Assembly: GCF_003574315.2 (NCBI RefSeq) | Contig: NZ_AP025739.1 | Coordinates: 5,518,001-5,582,000, forward strand | Origin: Capsulimonas corticalis | GTDB taxonomy: Bacteria > Armatimonadota > Armatimonadia > Armatimonadales > Capsulimonadaceae | Length of the DNA: 64,000 nucleotides | Direction: 5' to 3' | In this document: piece after piece, positions 63,524-64,000 of the stretch | Position numbering within the stretch: the stretch's first letter is position 1 | Layout: the number at the start of each line of letters is the position of its first letter | Notes under the pieces: generated by a model | What the model was told of the DNA's origin: nothing | What the model saw: the letters and a program-made list of their open reading frames with translations, nothing else | Database searches by the model: none | Made by a program: the position numbers and the translations under genes

Positions 63524-64000
63524 ATGACGCGTATTCAAAAATGGGAGCGATGCGTTCCCCTGCTGCTCGGAATCGCCGCCATGACGGCGGCCGCGACGCC
63601 GGCCGGCGCTTACACGCTGGTGGGCGACACGGCGAACCCGGCGCAGCTCCTCACGGCGATCCGAAACGCCTATAACGCCGGATCGAACGGCGTGACCATT
63701 CGGCCGGGAAAGTACGCCATTCCGATCAATCCCAGCGGAACCGCCTGGGATCTCTCGGGAATGTCCAACTTCACGATCGACGCCCCCGGCGTGACTCTTT
63801 TCTTCGCCGACAGCGCTTACAATTTGGTGTGGCTGTCGAATAACAATAACTTCACGATCCTGGGGGCGACATTCTCGTCGCCGCCTAACTTCACTCAAGG
63901 ACGCGTTTATAATGCGGGCAGCGACGCCGGCGGCAACTATATGGATGTACAGCTCGACGCCGGATATCCCACGGACTTTACCAACACCGCCCACTGGACG
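63524..64000 (+). CDS. Second secreted beta-helix protein, N-terminal part (cut by window edge)
   Basis: 159 residues visible, GAAGGAAAC upstream, signal peptide ending AGAYT. It is a clear paralogue of the preceding protein: NPAQLLTAIRNAYNAGSNGVTIRPGKY matches its NPGGLLASIQNAYN region, and FTQGRVYNAGSDAGGNYMDVQLDAGYPTD matches the next block. Lies 27 bases downstream, so it is co-transcribed and under operator 2. Continues outside the window. Confidence 0.88.
   Translation, partial: MTRIQKWERCVPLLLGIAAMTAAATPAGAYTLVGDTANPAQLLTAIRNAYNAGSNGVTIRPGKYAIPINPSGTAWDLSGMSNFTIDAPGVTLFFADSAYNLVWLSNNNNFTILGATFSSPPNFTQGRVYNAGSDAGGNYMDVQLDAGYPTDFTNTAHWT

Overview
The window is GC-rich bacterial chromosome (64 kb, about 60 genes) with compact mixed-strand operons, many ATGA stop/start overlaps, GTG and TTG starts, and a complete tmRNA. 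The set of housekeeping genes, a heptose-phosphate kinase/isomerase pair (diderm-type envelope or glycan) and many secreted carbohydrate-active proteins fit a free-living, polysaccharide-degrading member of a poorly sampled phylum. From overall style I suspect Armatimonadota (Capsulimonas-like). That assignment is from memory and was not verified.

Layout. 1-3.7 kb: a lipoprotein fragment and a coupled four-gene operon (hexapeptide acyltransferase, BKACE-type beta-keto acid enzyme, GT4 glycosyltransferase, sulfotransferase). 3.8-8.1 kb: a secreted beta-helix protein, then fdhD and a YdeP-type molybdopterin oxidoreductase. 8.1-13.3 kb: an alpha-mannan degradation pair (GH76 with ricin lectins, GH92) behind a consensus promoter with palindromic operators. 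13.4-19.7 kb: topA, an ASCH protein, trmFO, xerC/D and a decayed Rpn-type nuclease. 19.7-25.2 kb: GNAT, DUF512 Fe-S protein, ECF sigma/anti-sigma/NfeD/nuclease run. 25.2-30 kb: RibD-like reductase and a BMP-type nucleoside ABC transporter. 30-36 kb: HIT, mtaB, DUF892 ferritin-like, hddA-gmhA-hflX, ridA. 36-38 kb: stress proteins (KGG, YtxH/LEA-like, DUF948-like). 37.8-42.5 kb: amidase-GerMN-murI-rph-rdgB cell-wall/RNA cluster. 42.6-46.5 kb: ssrA, NMP kinase, BON lipoprotein, SprT, pyrimidine phosphorylase. 46.5-52.8 kb: amidohydrolase, a nested palindromic repeat element, SDR, PFK, HPF, IspDF, PIN-TRAM. 52.9-55.7 kb: atpG-atpD-atpC as an isolated F1 half-operon. 56-64 kb: DUF5658 protein, then a second carbohydrate locus: GntR/LacI-type regulator plus GH2 enzyme, divergent from two tandem secreted beta-helix proteins, with the same 11-bp palindrome in both divergent promoters.

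Most worth a second look: the BKACE/glycosyltransferase/sulfotransferase operon; the paired TACAATATTGT operators; the nested 54-bp inverted repeat at 47.5 kb; apparent leaderless promoters; a full-length MurI whose first catalytic Cys is Ser; an NfeD protease with Ser replaced by Gly; and the split ATP synthase operon. No tRNA, rRNA, CRISPR array or intact insertion sequence was seen.
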